From contig NZ_ANAH02000025.1 in the NCBI RefSeq assembly GCF_000335475.2, positions 62,001-126,000 on the forward strand: a stretch of DNA of 64,000 nt, read 5' to 3'. Within the stretch, counting starts at the first letter, position 1. Each line of letters starts with the position of its first letter. The stretch is from Cystobacter fuscus DSM 2262 (GTDB taxonomy: Bacteria > Myxococcota > Myxococcia > Myxococcales > Myxococcaceae). Positions 16,389 through 24,889 of this stretch are shown piece after piece. The position numbers and the translations under genes were made by a program. A model generated the notes under the pieces. That model had not been told where the DNA came from. It searched no databases and saw nothing but the letters and a program-made list of their open reading frames with translations.

Positions 16389-17615
16389 ATGCAATCCCCC
16401 CCCACCATCCCCCTGCTCAACCGGGACGTACTGGCCGATCCCTATCCCTTCTACGCACAGCTCCGGGAGTCCGCCCCGGTCCATTACATCGAGCCCTTGC
16501 TGGGTTCGTATGTCATCTGCCGCCACGAGGACATCGGCCCCACCCTGAAGAGCACGGCGATGTTCTCGTCGAAGGGGATGGAGCTCAGCAGGAGGACCAC
16601 GGACAAGCTCAGCCCGGAGCTGCTCGGGATGCTGATGACCGAGAACTCACTCATCGCCTCGGATCCGCCCATTCACACGCGCCTGCGCAACATGGTGGGC
16701 CGTGCCTTCACCCCGAAGCGGGTGGCGGAGCTGGAGCCGCGCATCCGGGAGCTCACCGTCGAGCTGATCGACGACATGCTGCGCGAGGACAAGCTGGATT
16801 TGATGGAGGACCTGGCGGCCCCGCTCCCCATCACCGTCATCGCCGAGATGCTCGGTGTGGAGCCCGAGCGCCGCCGCGACTTCAAGCGCTGGTCGGATGA
16901 CGCCATCAGCTCGTCCAACCTGTCGCTCGCCGACACGGATCCCGCCCGTCTGGAGGCCAGCATCCGCGCGCTCCAGGAGTACATGCGGCAGGCCATCGAG
17001 GAGCGCCGCCGCTCGCCGCGCAACGACCTCATCAGCGCCCTCATCGAGGCGGGAGGCAAGGAGGACTTCGTCACCTCCAACGACCTCATCGCCTTCTGCC
17101 GACTGCTGCTCATCGCCGGCAACGAGACCACCACCAACCTCATCGGCAACGGGATGGTCGCCCTGCTCCGCCACCCGGCCGAGTGGGAGAAGCTCGTGGC
17201 CGACCCCTCGCTCGTCCCCAACGCGGTGGAGGAGATCCTGCGCTACGACTCCCCCGTCCAGGGCGTCTTCCGGGAGACCACGCAGGAGCTCCAGGTGCGC
17301 GGACAGACGCTCCCGGCGGGCTCGCGGGTGATGGCACTGTTCGGCTCGGCCAACCGGGACCCCCGGAAGTTCCAGGATCCGGACCGTTTCGACGTCACGC
17401 GCGAGGTGCAGGGGCACTACTCCTTTGGCTACGGCATCCACTTCTGCCTGGGCGCGCCGCTCGCGCGGCTCGAGGCGAAGGTGGCCTTCGAGGAGTTGCT
17501 ACGCCGCGTGCGCCGCTTCGAGTTCGCCTCCAGCCCGGCCGAGTCGCTCGACTGGAACTACAACCTCTTCCTGCGGGGCCCGAAGTCCCTGCGGCTCAAG
17601 GCGCAGCGACGGTAG
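16389..17615 (+). CDS. Cytochrome P450
   Basis: 408 residues, standard size for a soluble bacterial P450. Seen: I-helix LLIAGNETTTNLI near 235-250, the ExxR motif in VEEILRYDSPV near 280, and the heme loop FGYGIHFCLGAPLAR with the heme-ligating Cys at about 353. The pattern resembles the CYP107/CYP109-like group. The substrate is unknown. No ferredoxin or reductase gene is nearby. It may act on a secondary metabolite or fatty acid. Confidence 0.93.
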   Translation: MQSPPTIPLLNRDVLADPYPFYAQLRESAPVHYIEPLLGSYVICRHEDIGPTLKSTAMFSSKGMELSRRTTDKLSPELLGMLMTENSLIASDPPIHTRLRNMVGRAFTPKRVAELEPRIRELTVELIDDMLREDKLDLMEDLAAPLPITVIAEMLGVEPERRRDFKRWSDDAISSSNLSLADTDPARLEASIRALQEYMRQAIEERRRSPRNDLISALIEAGGKEDFVTSNDLIAFCRLLLIAGNETTTNLIGNGMVALLRHPAEWEKLVADPSLVPNAVEEILRYDSPVQGVFRETTQELQVRGQTLPAGSRVMALFGSANRDPRKFQDPDRFDVTREVQGHYSFGYGIHFCLGAPLARLEAKVAFEELLRRVRRFEFASSPAESLDWNYNLFLRGPKSLRLKAQRR

Positions 17616-17663
17616 CCAACCTCCACTCGCCCGGGAGGCGCGGCTCTGGGGCAGACTCGGAGA

Positions 17664-18965
17664 ATGCGCTCATTCTCTTCTCCCCAGGTCCGACCCCTCC
17701 GTCTCCTCGCGGGCACCGTGCTGGCCCTGCTCGCGGCGTGCGCGGTACAGCCCCGGTCCCTCCCGCCCTCGAGCGAGCCCCGCGTCCTGCGCGTGGGAAC
17801 GAGCAGCGACTACCCGCCCTTCAGCACCCTGCGCGAGGGGCAGGCGTCCGGCTTCGACGCCGAGCTCATGCAGGCCTATGCGTCCGACCGCGGCTACCGC
17901 CTCGAATGGGTGCGCTTCCGCTGGCCGGAGCTGGTGGCGGACCTCGGCGCCCACCGCTTCGACGTGGCGACCAGTGGCATCACCGTCCGGCCCGATCGCT
18001 CGCTGACCGGGCGCTACACCGTTCCGGTGGCTCGCAACGGGGCCCTGCTGCTCCTGCGCCGCCCGGCCTGGGCACCTGCTGCCGCGAGTCCCCCCGAGGA
18101 GCCACTCGCGCTCCTGCGCGCGCTCGATCGGCCCGAGTTCCGCCTGGCGGTGAACCGGGGCGGACACCTGGAGCGCGTGGCGCGCGCCCACTTCCACCAC
18201 GCGAGCATCCGCGCCATCCCCGACAACGCGGCGGTGCGCGAGGCGCTGGCCAACGGGGAGGCGGACGCGGCGCTCACCAACACCTTCGAGGGGCCCCGCT
18301 GGGCCGAGGGCCTCTCCGGCATCGAGCGGGTGGGCCCGTTCACCCGGGACGTGGTGGCGCTCTACGTGGAGCCGTCGCGGGCCGATCTGGCCGCGGAGCT
18401 CGACACGTGGCTCCTGCAACAGGAGGCCAGCGGCGCGCTCGAGCGGATCCGCGCGCGTCACCTGGGCCCCGGTGCCACCGGGCCCACCGCGACGCCGGTG
18501 GACGCGCTGCTCGCCGCGACGGCCGAGCGGCTGGCGTTGATGTCCCGCGTGGCCACGGCCAAGCGCCGCGCGGGCCTCCCCATCGAGGTGCCCGCGCAGG
18601 AGGCCCGGGTGCTGGAGACCGCCCGGAAGGAAGTCCACGAGGCTGCGGCGGCCCTGGGTCTCGCGGCGCCCAGGGACGAGGCCATCATCACGTTCTTCCA
18701 GGCGCAGATGGACGCGGCCAAGCAGATCCAGCTCCGCGCTCCCGACACCGCGGAGGCCCCGGTGCACTCCCTGGATGGCGAGCTGCGGCCGGCGCTCGCG
18801 CGGATCAGCGCGCGCATCAGCACCCTCGTGCCGCGCGTTCCCGGCGGGCTGGAGCGAGAGGCCACGCGGCGCAAGGCCCGCGAGGAGCTCGCGTCCACCG
18901 GGCTCGAGGGCGCGGAGATGGACCGCCTCGCCGATGCGCTGGTAGAGCTCGGCACGGCCCGTTGA
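17664..18965 (+). CDS. Exported cyclohexadienyl dehydratase-like / AroQ chorismate mutase fusion
   Basis: 433 residues. Seen: a lipoprotein signal with lipobox LLAACA. A periplasmic binding-protein fold follows at about 35-265 (VGTSSDYPPFSTLREGQASG, FDVATSGITVRPDRS, ALANGEADAALTNTFE), of the kind that became cyclohexadienyl dehydratase (PheC). Then comes an all-helical domain at about 281-415 that fits AroQ chorismate mutase (ERLALMSRVATAKRRAGLPI, FFQAQMDAAKQIQ with the conserved Phe, Gln, Lys and Gln). Together they could turn chorismate via prephenate into phenylpyruvate outside the cytoplasm. If the first half is only a binding protein, the mutase activity would still stand. Confidence 0.8.
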   Translation: MRSFSSPQVRPLRLLAGTVLALLAACAVQPRSLPPSSEPRVLRVGTSSDYPPFSTLREGQASGFDAELMQAYASDRGYRLEWVRFRWPELVADLGAHRFDVATSGITVRPDRSLTGRYTVPVARNGALLLLRRPAWAPAAASPPEEPLALLRALDRPEFRLAVNRGGHLERVARAHFHHASIRAIPDNAAVREALANGEADAALTNTFEGPRWAEGLSGIERVGPFTRDVVALYVEPSRADLAAELDTWLLQQEASGALERIRARHLGPGATGPTATPVDALLAATAERLALMSRVATAKRRAGLPIEVPAQEARVLETARKEVHEAAAALGLAAPRDEAIITFFQAQMDAAKQIQLRAPDTAEAPVHSLDGELRPALARISARISTLVPRVPGGLEREATRRKAREELASTGLEGAEMDRLADALVELGTAR

Positions 18966-19180
18966 GCCCCGGAGGGGGAGGAACGGGGGCGCGCGGACCT
19001 AAGCCAACCCAAGTAAGTTCTGTCAGGGCAACAACCGCCGAGGCTGAGAAATCGAGCTTCGGCGCTGCTTCGTCTGAACGGATTTAGTTGGATGGCTTAG
19101 TAGATAAGGATGGGCCCGAACACGTCGGCGGATTACGGCACCGAGACCGTCCCGCCCTGTTCTGTTCCCACTTCGGCCAG
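18966..19180. other. Gene-free edge of the TcmP/DUF5131 unit, with an imperfect inverted repeat
   Basis: No gene seen in 215 bp. Base composition is lower in GC than the flanks. An imperfect inverted repeat pairs TAAGCCAACCCAA at 19000-19012 with TTGGATGGCTTA at about 19089-19100. A half-copy of the operator sequence (GTCTGAAC) occurs at about 19074-19081. These may mark the left boundary of an inserted unit, but there is no matching right end that I can see. Confidence 0.3.
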
Positions 19181-20383
19181 TCAGCGCTGGCGAGCGTGCC
19201 AGACAAGGTGGACTCCGTGGCCCAGTTTCGGAACGCGCTCCCGCTCACCTAATCCCTCAATGGTGAGGAAACCCTCCTTCTTCCAGTCTTCGAGCCATCC
19301 CTTCACGTCTTGCTCCCACGTGAGCGGCGCAGCGAGTGCGAACGCCCATGCGTCGTCGTACAGAACGCGCCCATTTTTCTCGAGCATCCTGCGAACTCTA
19401 TCGCGAGCCTTCGTGACGTAGCGGTCACGGAGTTGCTCGTAGTGGTCCGACTTTGGGTCCTCGCGCTGTCCGAAAAGGACCAACTCACCCTGGCCGGACC
19501 GCTCCATGCGGTCGCGCCGCTGAGCCTCAGCACGGCGCGCCTCCATCTCATTCATCGCGCTCCGCTCGGCGTTCTTGAAGACCTCGACTCCTTTGAGACC
19601 GCGGGTTGCGTAGATGAGATGGAAGTGCGTGGTGGCTCTCAGCGGATTCAGCACCACCGCCGTGCAAACGTGCTTGAACCGACCCGTACGCTTGACGTTC
19701 TGGACGTAGGCGCCCACAAGCCGATCCTCACGGTCCTGCTTGGTCAGCCCGATGATCTCCTCTTGAATCTCGCCTCTTCCGAAGAGGCGCTCGAAGGACT
19801 CGCGATGCACCTCCTGCGGGGAGTTGATGAACCGTCGGATGTGCTGGGTCATGAAGTTGATCAGCACCTCTCCGGGCTCAAGCTCAAGAAGCTGGCGGAT
19901 CTTATCCATCGCGAAGCCGGACCATCCCTTGGGGTCGATGAAGATAAAGGGGAAGCCCTTCTTGCCTCCAGCCTCGATGAAGCGGCGAATCTCCGGGATG
20001 GCCTCCTCAAAGTCGCAGTTCTGCGTGCGGACCTCGGCGTCTGTGGTGGCCTTCGCGAAACTATCGAGGTGCTGGTACGCGGCCCGATTCTTCTCGATGA
20101 AGAAGCAGCGGATACCCAGCTCGATGTCACGAGCCCGAAGCGTGTTGCGCGCCTTCCGCAACTCCTCAAGGGCAATGGCGAAGGAGCTGTCTTCGAACGC
20201 CGACGACTGCGTGTTCCACGGGCCCGAAAAGCCGTCCACATACGTGATGGGATTCCACTTCGAGCCAACAATGTGCGCAAATCGCTCGAGGTACTTCCTC
20301 AGGATGAAGTGCTTGACCCACGTCTGATCACGGCCATCGTAGAGCGCTTGAGCATTAGCTCCCCCCTTCTCGGCATCGCTCAT
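19181..20383 (-). CDS. tcmP: Three-Cys-motif partner protein TcmP
   Basis: 400 residues, matching the TcmP family that occurs next to three-Cys-motif (Gp37/Gp68-like, DUF5131) proteins. Seen: WVKHFILRKYLERFAHIVGS, a Rossmann-like glycine motif YVDGFSGPW near 50, CFFIEKN near 95, and PFIFIDPKGWSGF near 145, a layout like class I methyltransferases. The C-terminus is a charged helical region plus a winged-helix-like end. The family's biochemical role is unknown to me. It starts 3 bases after the DUF5131 stop, so the two are one operon. Relatives sit in phages and genomic islands. Confidence 0.82.
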   Translation of the reverse strand: MSDAEKGGANAQALYDGRDQTWVKHFILRKYLERFAHIVGSKWNPITYVDGFSGPWNTQSSAFEDSSFAIALEELRKARNTLRARDIELGIRCFFIEKNRAAYQHLDSFAKATTDAEVRTQNCDFEEAIPEIRRFIEAGGKKGFPFIFIDPKGWSGFAMDKIRQLLELEPGEVLINFMTQHIRRFINSPQEVHRESFERLFGRGEIQEEIIGLTKQDREDRLVGAYVQNVKRTGRFKHVCTAVVLNPLRATTHFHLIYATRGLKGVEVFKNAERSAMNEMEARRAEAQRRDRMERSGQGELVLFGQREDPKSDHYEQLRDRYVTKARDRVRRMLEKNGRVLYDDAWAFALAAPLTWEQDVKGWLEDWKKEGFLTIEGLGERERVPKLGHGVHLVWHARQR

Positions 20384-20386
20384 CCC

Positions 20387-21190
20387 TCACACCACCGTCC
20401 CCTCGTATTCAACATTTGCGATTGCCTCCAATCGTCGCTGGCGACTCATCACCGAGGCAACCGTGGGTACATCAGGAAGTGCATCGTATGTCTGGCCATC
20501 CAGCTCACGGCCAGTTCGGCTCTTTTGGACGCCCCCCCACTGCTTGAAGAAGAACGGAACCTGCGCGCAGCGGCACTGGTCCCTCACGGAGGTGACCCAC
20601 GCCCTCTGCAGGGGTCGGGCGCCAGCCCCACTTTCACCCCCGACAATCACCCAGTGGATTCCGCTCAATTCGAATTGGCCAAGGTCTTCGAGCAGAGGTT
20701 CAACAGAGAGGAAGCGGACACGTGCTGGGGCGGAGCGCAAATGCTCGACTCGCGGTAGGCCATAGCGCCGATCCTCCACGCTGACTCCCCACCAGATGTG
20801 CGAGTGGTCCGCTGCAAAGCGCAGTTTGGTCCTCAGCAAGTCACGCATCCGCTCCGAGCGCTTGGTGAGCACCTGGTAGGTGTGCCAGTTCGCCACCGTC
20901 ATGACCCGGACCACGGATACGATGTAGTTGTCGGGAACGTCCTTGTGAAACAGGTCGCTCATCGAGTTGACGAAGACCTTCCTTGGCGTCGCCCAGCGCA
21001 AGGGCTCAGCGAGCTTCTCAGGCACGAGGCGTAGGTCGAAGCCCTGCCCGTAGGGGTGGTCGGGCACACCTCGGAACCGTTCGGCGAAGGTCTCGGCGTA
21101 GCAGTGCTTGCAGCCCGGGGAGATTTTGGAGCAGCCGCGAACAGGGTTCCACGTTGCGTCCGTCCACTCGATCTTCGAGGTCGCTGCCAT
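20387..21190 (-). CDS. DUF5131 (phage Gp37/Gp68-like) three-Cys-motif protein
   Basis: 267 residues. Seen: the opening KIEWTDATWNPVRGCSKISP and the Cys cluster C-x6-C-x2-CYAE (residues about 20-32), which resembles an iron-sulphur site of the radical-SAM kind. The family blocks RKVFVNSMSDLFH, VLTKRSERM, WWGVSVEDRRY, FLSVEPLLEDLG and WVIVGGESGAGARPL, and the closing PFFFKQWGG, are also present. The family is complete here. It is the first gene of an operon with tcmP and lies 16 bases downstream of a perfect palindrome that may be a LexA-type operator. Function unknown. Nucleic-acid modification is often suggested. Confidence 0.85.
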   Translation of the reverse strand: MAATSKIEWTDATWNPVRGCSKISPGCKHCYAETFAERFRGVPDHPYGQGFDLRLVPEKLAEPLRWATPRKVFVNSMSDLFHKDVPDNYIVSVVRVMTVANWHTYQVLTKRSERMRDLLRTKLRFAADHSHIWWGVSVEDRRYGLPRVEHLRSAPARVRFLSVEPLLEDLGQFELSGIHWVIVGGESGAGARPLQRAWVTSVRDQCRCAQVPFFFKQWGGVQKSRTGRELDGQTYDALPDVPTVASVMSRQRRLEAIANVEYEGTVV

Positions 21191-21206
21191 GTGTCCCGTC
21201 CGTGAG

Positions 21207-21226
21207 GTCTGAACCGGTGTTCAGAC
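21207..21226 (-). promoter_or_regulatory. Perfect inverted repeat upstream of DUF5131, LexA-box-like
   Basis: Plus strand GTCTGAAC-CGGT-GTTCAGAC: two 8-bp arms around a 4-bp centre, 16 bases before the DUF5131 start. On the coding (minus) strand the inner 17 bases CTGAACACCGGTTCAGA fit 15 of 17 positions of the Myxococcus xanthus LexA box as I remember it (CTRHAMRYBYGTTCAGS). GAAC-N4-GTTC is also the core of the Gram-positive LexA box. Either a SOS operator or the site of an island-borne repressor. Confidence 0.55.
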
Positions 21227-21402
21227 TATCATTCCCGCTCAGGGGTGTGATCCCCGGATTTGGCTTGGGAGGCTCTACCCCCGAGGCAATGTAGCGGCGG
21301 CCTCATTGGGACTCCTCATCCTCAGCCTCCTTGAGGAGCGTGGCGACTCGCACGGGTCCACGGCTTCGGACGCCTCCTCCGTCTCAGTAGCCTGCTGCGG
21401 GA

Positions 21403-22764
21403 CTACTTCGGGCCGGAGTCCGCGGTGCCACCGGAGAGGGTGGCCCCCAGTTTCCGCTTGAGCGCCTCCCAGCCCCTGCCACCCGCCTCGCGGGCCGCGC
21501 CGAGCGCATCCCCCGCGCCGCTCGCCACCTGCTCCGGTGAGACCTCGCCCATGCCCTGGCGCACCCGGTCCATCCAGGCCAGGGGCGCGTAGACTTCCTT
21601 CGCGCGCTCGGGGCCGAGCAGGGTGACGAGGATCTTCTCCGGCCCGCCCGCGCGGGCGATGAGCGCCTGCCCCAGGATGATGGCGGCACGGGCCTGGAGG
21701 AAGATGGGCAGCCGGTCGCCGTGTCCGCGCAGCTCCTGCGCGCAGGCATGAATCTCCTGGCGCTCCTTCTCACCGACGTACGGGCTGGCGGCCAGCTTGT
21801 CGAGGGATGCCGCGGACTCCTCGTAGCGCTCGCGCCGGAAGTGGATGAAGGCCCAGCCCCACCACGTCAGCTCGTTCTCCACGCCCAGCTTCTCCAGGGA
21901 GTGCAGCCCACGCTCGATGTCGTCCTCCGCGGCGCGCTCTCGCTCGAGCGCCATGCGGTTCCACGCGCGCAGGAAGTAGCCGGTGGCCAGCAGCATCTCA
22001 CGCGTCTGCTCGGGCCCCGCGTCGCGAATGGAGGGGAAGTCCGCCGGGGGCAGGGCCTCCGCCTCGGACAAAAAGGCGTTCAGCTCCTCCTCGGCCGCGT
22101 AGTGGTACTTCGCCTCGCAGAACGCGAGCCCGCGGTTGGCGCGCACGGCGACGCGGAGCACGGGATCCCACGCTGGCTGGGGCGTGGCGCGTGACAGCTC
22201 GTAGAACACCAGATCCGTGGCCGGGACCCGATTGCCCCGGTCCGCGCTGTCGAGCAGGAGCCAGGCAGTGGCCAGGAAGGCGTGCTCCTGCCCGACGTCG
22301 TACGCCGGGACGGGAGGAGGCTCGTTCGGGCTCCAGCGGGTCCACAGCAGGGGGAACTCGTCCTCGTCCCGCTTCTCGAGCGTCTTCTTGGCCTTGTAGA
22401 AGGCGACGCCCAGGTCCAGGTACTCCCCGGCGATCTGGCGGGCCTCCTCCTGCGTGACGGCCTTGTCGGGCAGCGCCCGCGTCGCCTCGAGGGCCTTCCA
22501 GAGCGCGGCGATCTCCTCGGGCGCGTGGGGTTGCCCCTCGGCGCGGATGGTCAGCTTGAGGGCCCGGTAGGGCACCAGCGTGTAGGAGTCGCGAATCTTC
22601 TCTTCAATCTTCGCGCGCTCCTCGGCGGCCCGTTCGGCGTCCGACTTGCGGCAGCCCCCCAGGACGGTCAGGAGCACGAGGGACAGCGCGGCGGTGTGGG
22701 CACGCCTCCGGACATTCCGGAACGAAGGCACTTCGGCGGAGGCGGACGCGAGCGGGGCAACCAT
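21403..22764 (-). CDS. Lipoprotein with TPR-like helical repeats
   Basis: 453 residues. Seen: an N-terminal hydrophobic segment ending in lipobox TVLGGC at about residue 38, then a highly charged helix (KSDAERAAEERAKIEEKIRD). About 350 residues of helical-repeat sequence follow (LATGYFLRAWNRMALERERA, FIHFRRERYEESAASLDKLA). The C-terminal 50 residues are Gly/Ala-rich and probably disordered. The start is uncertain; an internal start nearer the signal segment is possible. No family recognised; probably an envelope protein. Confidence 0.7.
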   Translation of the reverse strand: MVAPLASASAEVPSFRNVRRRAHTAALSLVLLTVLGGCRKSDAERAAEERAKIEEKIRDSYTLVPYRALKLTIRAEGQPHAPEEIAALWKALEATRALPDKAVTQEEARQIAGEYLDLGVAFYKAKKTLEKRDEDEFPLLWTRWSPNEPPPVPAYDVGQEHAFLATAWLLLDSADRGNRVPATDLVFYELSRATPQPAWDPVLRVAVRANRGLAFCEAKYHYAAEEELNAFLSEAEALPPADFPSIRDAGPEQTREMLLATGYFLRAWNRMALERERAAEDDIERGLHSLEKLGVENELTWWGWAFIHFRRERYEESAASLDKLAASPYVGEKERQEIHACAQELRGHGDRLPIFLQARAAIILGQALIARAGGPEKILVTLLGPERAKEVYAPLAWMDRVRQGMGEVSPEQVASGAGDALGAAREAGGRGWEALKRKLGATLSGGTADSGPK

Positions 22765-22819
22765 CAGGCAGGGACGGTATCACGAGGTCCCTGTCCGCTC
22801 TCCGCGAGGTGCCCGTGCA

Positions 22820-23836
22820 TCAGAAGCCGCTGAGCACCACCTTGCCCAGGGCGCGGCCGCTCTCGATGAGTTCGTGGGCCTTCTTGAGGTTCGCCGCGTT
22901 GATGGTGCCCAGGTTCGTCTTGAGCGTGGTGCGCACGCTGCCCGCGTCCACGAGCCGGGCCACCTCGTTCAGCAGGTGGTGCTGGGCGATCATGTCCGGC
23001 GTCTGGAAGCGCGCGCGGGTGAACATCAACTCCCAGTGCAGCGAGAGGCTCTTGGACTTCAGCTTGTTGATGGGCAGGGGCTCGGCCGGATCGTCGATCA
23101 GCGAGAGCGCCCCCTGGGGCTTGAGCACCTCGACGATCTCATCGAAGTGCTGCTCGGTGTGGGTGAGCGCGAGCACGTAATCCACTCCTTCCGGGACGAT
23201 CTGCTTCACCTTCGCGGCCCAGGGCTCGCGGTGATCCACCACGTGATGCGCCCCCAGCTCGCGCACCCAGGCCTGGGTCTCCGGACGGGACGCCGTGGCG
23301 ATGACGGTCAGCCCCGTGAGCCGCCGCGCCAGCTGGATGGCGATGGATCCCACGCCGCCCGCGCCGCCGAGCACCAGCACCGATTGCCCGTTCGAGCCCT
23401 CTCCACGCGGCACCCGCAGGCGATCGAACAGCATCTCCCAGGCGGTGATGGACGTGAGGGGCAGGGCGGCCGCCTCGGCGAAGTTCAGTGAGCGGGGCTT
23501 GTGGCCCACGATCCGCTCGTCCACCAGGTGCTGCTCCGCGTTGGCGCCCGGGCGATCCACCGAGCCGGCGTAGTACACGGCGTCGCCCACCTTGAACAAC
23601 GACACCTCGGGGCCCACGGCCACCACCGTGCCCGCCACATCCCAGCCGAGCTGCTTGTTCTCGCCCTTCGGGTCCGCCCGCATGCGCACCTTCACGTCCA
23701 CGGGGTTCACCGAAATGGCCTCCACCCGCACCAGCAGATCCCTCCCGGTGGGGGCCGCCGGGGCGGGGACGTTCACGTCGATCAGGCTCTCGGCGTGGGT
23801 GATGGGCAGCGACTGACGGTAGGCGACGGCTTTCAT
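22820..23836 (-). CDS. Zinc-binding-alcohol-dehydrogenase family quinone oxidoreductase (MDR, zinc-free type)
   Basis: 338 residues. Seen: a GroES-like N-terminal domain (RVEAISVNPVDVKVRMR, GWDVAGTVVAVGPEVSLFKV), a nucleotide-binding Rossmann domain with VLVLGGAGGVGSIAIQLA near 155, and the C-terminal DAGSVRTTLKTNLGTINAAN block. The structural zinc cysteines of true alcohol dehydrogenases are absent. NADPH-dependent reduction of quinones or enones is the family activity. It is transcribed divergently from a LysR gene 108 bp away, which probably controls it. The open frame continues upstream, but MKAVAYRQSL is the normal start. Confidence 0.9.
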   Translation of the reverse strand: MKAVAYRQSLPITHAESLIDVNVPAPAAPTGRDLLVRVEAISVNPVDVKVRMRADPKGENKQLGWDVAGTVVAVGPEVSLFKVGDAVYYAGSVDRPGANAEQHLVDERIVGHKPRSLNFAEAAALPLTSITAWEMLFDRLRVPRGEGSNGQSVLVLGGAGGVGSIAIQLARRLTGLTVIATASRPETQAWVRELGAHHVVDHREPWAAKVKQIVPEGVDYVLALTHTEQHFDEIVEVLKPQGALSLIDDPAEPLPINKLKSKSLSLHWELMFTRARFQTPDMIAQHHLLNEVARLVDAGSVRTTLKTNLGTINAANLKKAHELIESGRALGKVVLSGF

Positions 23837-23944
23837 GGGCTTCTCCTCGGCGGCACTCGGTGCGCCGCGTTCACGAGTCGCTAGATAACCCCCTCGAAGA
23901 ATATGCGTGATTGATAGTTGATATGCGCCCCATAAACGCTGAAT
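23837..23944. promoter_or_regulatory. Divergent promoter region between the quinone reductase and LysR genes
   Basis: The 108-bp spacer is markedly AT-rich for this genome. ATATGCG occurs twice as a direct repeat about 20 bases apart (near 23901 and 23921). It is the place where a LysR regulator would be expected to bind. No exact T-N11-A dyad is claimed. Confidence 0.35.
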
Positions 23945-24838
23945 ATGGAGCACATGGGGTACACGGACCTGGACATGGATCTGCTCCGCTCCTTCGTGAC
24001 GGTGGTGGACGCGGGGGGGTTCACGGCGGCGGGGGCGAAGCTCGGACGGACCCAGGCGGCGATGAGCATCCGCATCAAGCGGCTCGAGGAACTGCTGGAG
24101 CGGCGGGTGTTCGACCGCAGCAGCCGCCTGCCTTCGCTGACGGCCGACGGCGAGCTGCTCTTGAGCTACGCGCGGCAGATCCTGAAGCTCAATGACGAGA
24201 CGGTGCAGCGCTTCGCCGAGCCGGACAGCGCGGGGGAGCTGCGCCTGGGCGTGGCGGAGTACTTCGTGCCGCAGCACCTGCCCGGCATCCTGTCGCGCTT
24301 CTCCCAGAGCCATCCCCGCGTGCACATCCAGGTGAAGGTGGGCCTCAACGACAGCCTGTTCGAGGCGCAGCAGCGCGGGGAGCTCGACGTGGTGATCGCC
24401 CTGTGCGCCAACCCGGGGCAGGGCGGCGGCCGGCTGTTGCGCCGGGAGCGGTTGCTCTGGGTGTGCGCGCGCGAGTTCCGGGTCGACGCGGCGGCGCCCG
24501 TGCCCATCTGTACGCTGCCGCCGCCGTGCATCTTCCGCGCGCGGGGCTTCGAGGCGCTGGAGGCGCTCGGGCGGGCCTGGCGGGTGCTCTACACGAGCGA
24601 GAGCATCATGGGCGTCACCGCGGCGGTGCGCGCGGGCCTGGGCGTCGCCGCGCTCCCGGAGTGCTGCATGACCGAGAGCATGCGGACCCTGTCCGTCGAC
24701 GAGGGCTTTCCGGAGCTCGAGGGCATCGAGCTCAAACTCCACGGCGAGAACCCGGAGCGCGGCCACCTGATGACGCCCCTGTTGCGCTTCATCGACGAGA
24801 GCCTGCGTCCGGGAGTCCGCCCGTCAATGGACCACTGA
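23945..24838 (+). CDS. LysR family transcriptional regulator
   Basis: 297 residues. N-terminal helix-turn-helix (MDLLRSFVTVVDAGGFTAAG, KLGRTQAAMSIRIKRLEELL), then the effector domain (GELRLGVAEYFVPQHLPGIL, GELDVVIALC). It is divergent from the quinone reductase gene, its likely target. The last codons lie in a 13-bp tandem repeat (ATGGACCACTGAA), so the C-terminus and stop have been copied. Confidence 0.9.
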   Translation: MEHMGYTDLDMDLLRSFVTVVDAGGFTAAGAKLGRTQAAMSIRIKRLEELLERRVFDRSSRLPSLTADGELLLSYARQILKLNDETVQRFAEPDSAGELRLGVAEYFVPQHLPGILSRFSQSHPRVHIQVKVGLNDSLFEAQQRGELDVVIALCANPGQGGGRLLRRERLLWVCAREFRVDAAAPVPICTLPPPCIFRARGFEALEALGRAWRVLYTSESIMGVTAAVRAGLGVAALPECCMTESMRTLSVDEGFPELEGIELKLHGENPERGHLMTPLLRFIDESLRPGVRPSMDH

Positions 24839-24865
24839 AATGGACCACTGAACTGGACCCCTGAC
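24827..24865 (+). repeat. 13-bp tandem repeat over the LysR stop codon
   Basis: Two perfect copies of ATGGACCACTGAA (24827-24839, 24840-24852) and one degenerate copy CTGGACCCCTGAC (24853-24865). Each copy carries a TGA. Replication slippage is the likely origin. Confidence 0.75.
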
Positions 24866-24889
24866 GCCCGATGAACGAGTAGACGTCCA

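Noticed and set aside
20387-21190. DUF5131 as a true radical-SAM enzyme
   Set aside because: The Cys spacing C-x6-C-x2-C differs from the classic CxxxCxxC, so I did not assign an enzymatic activity.
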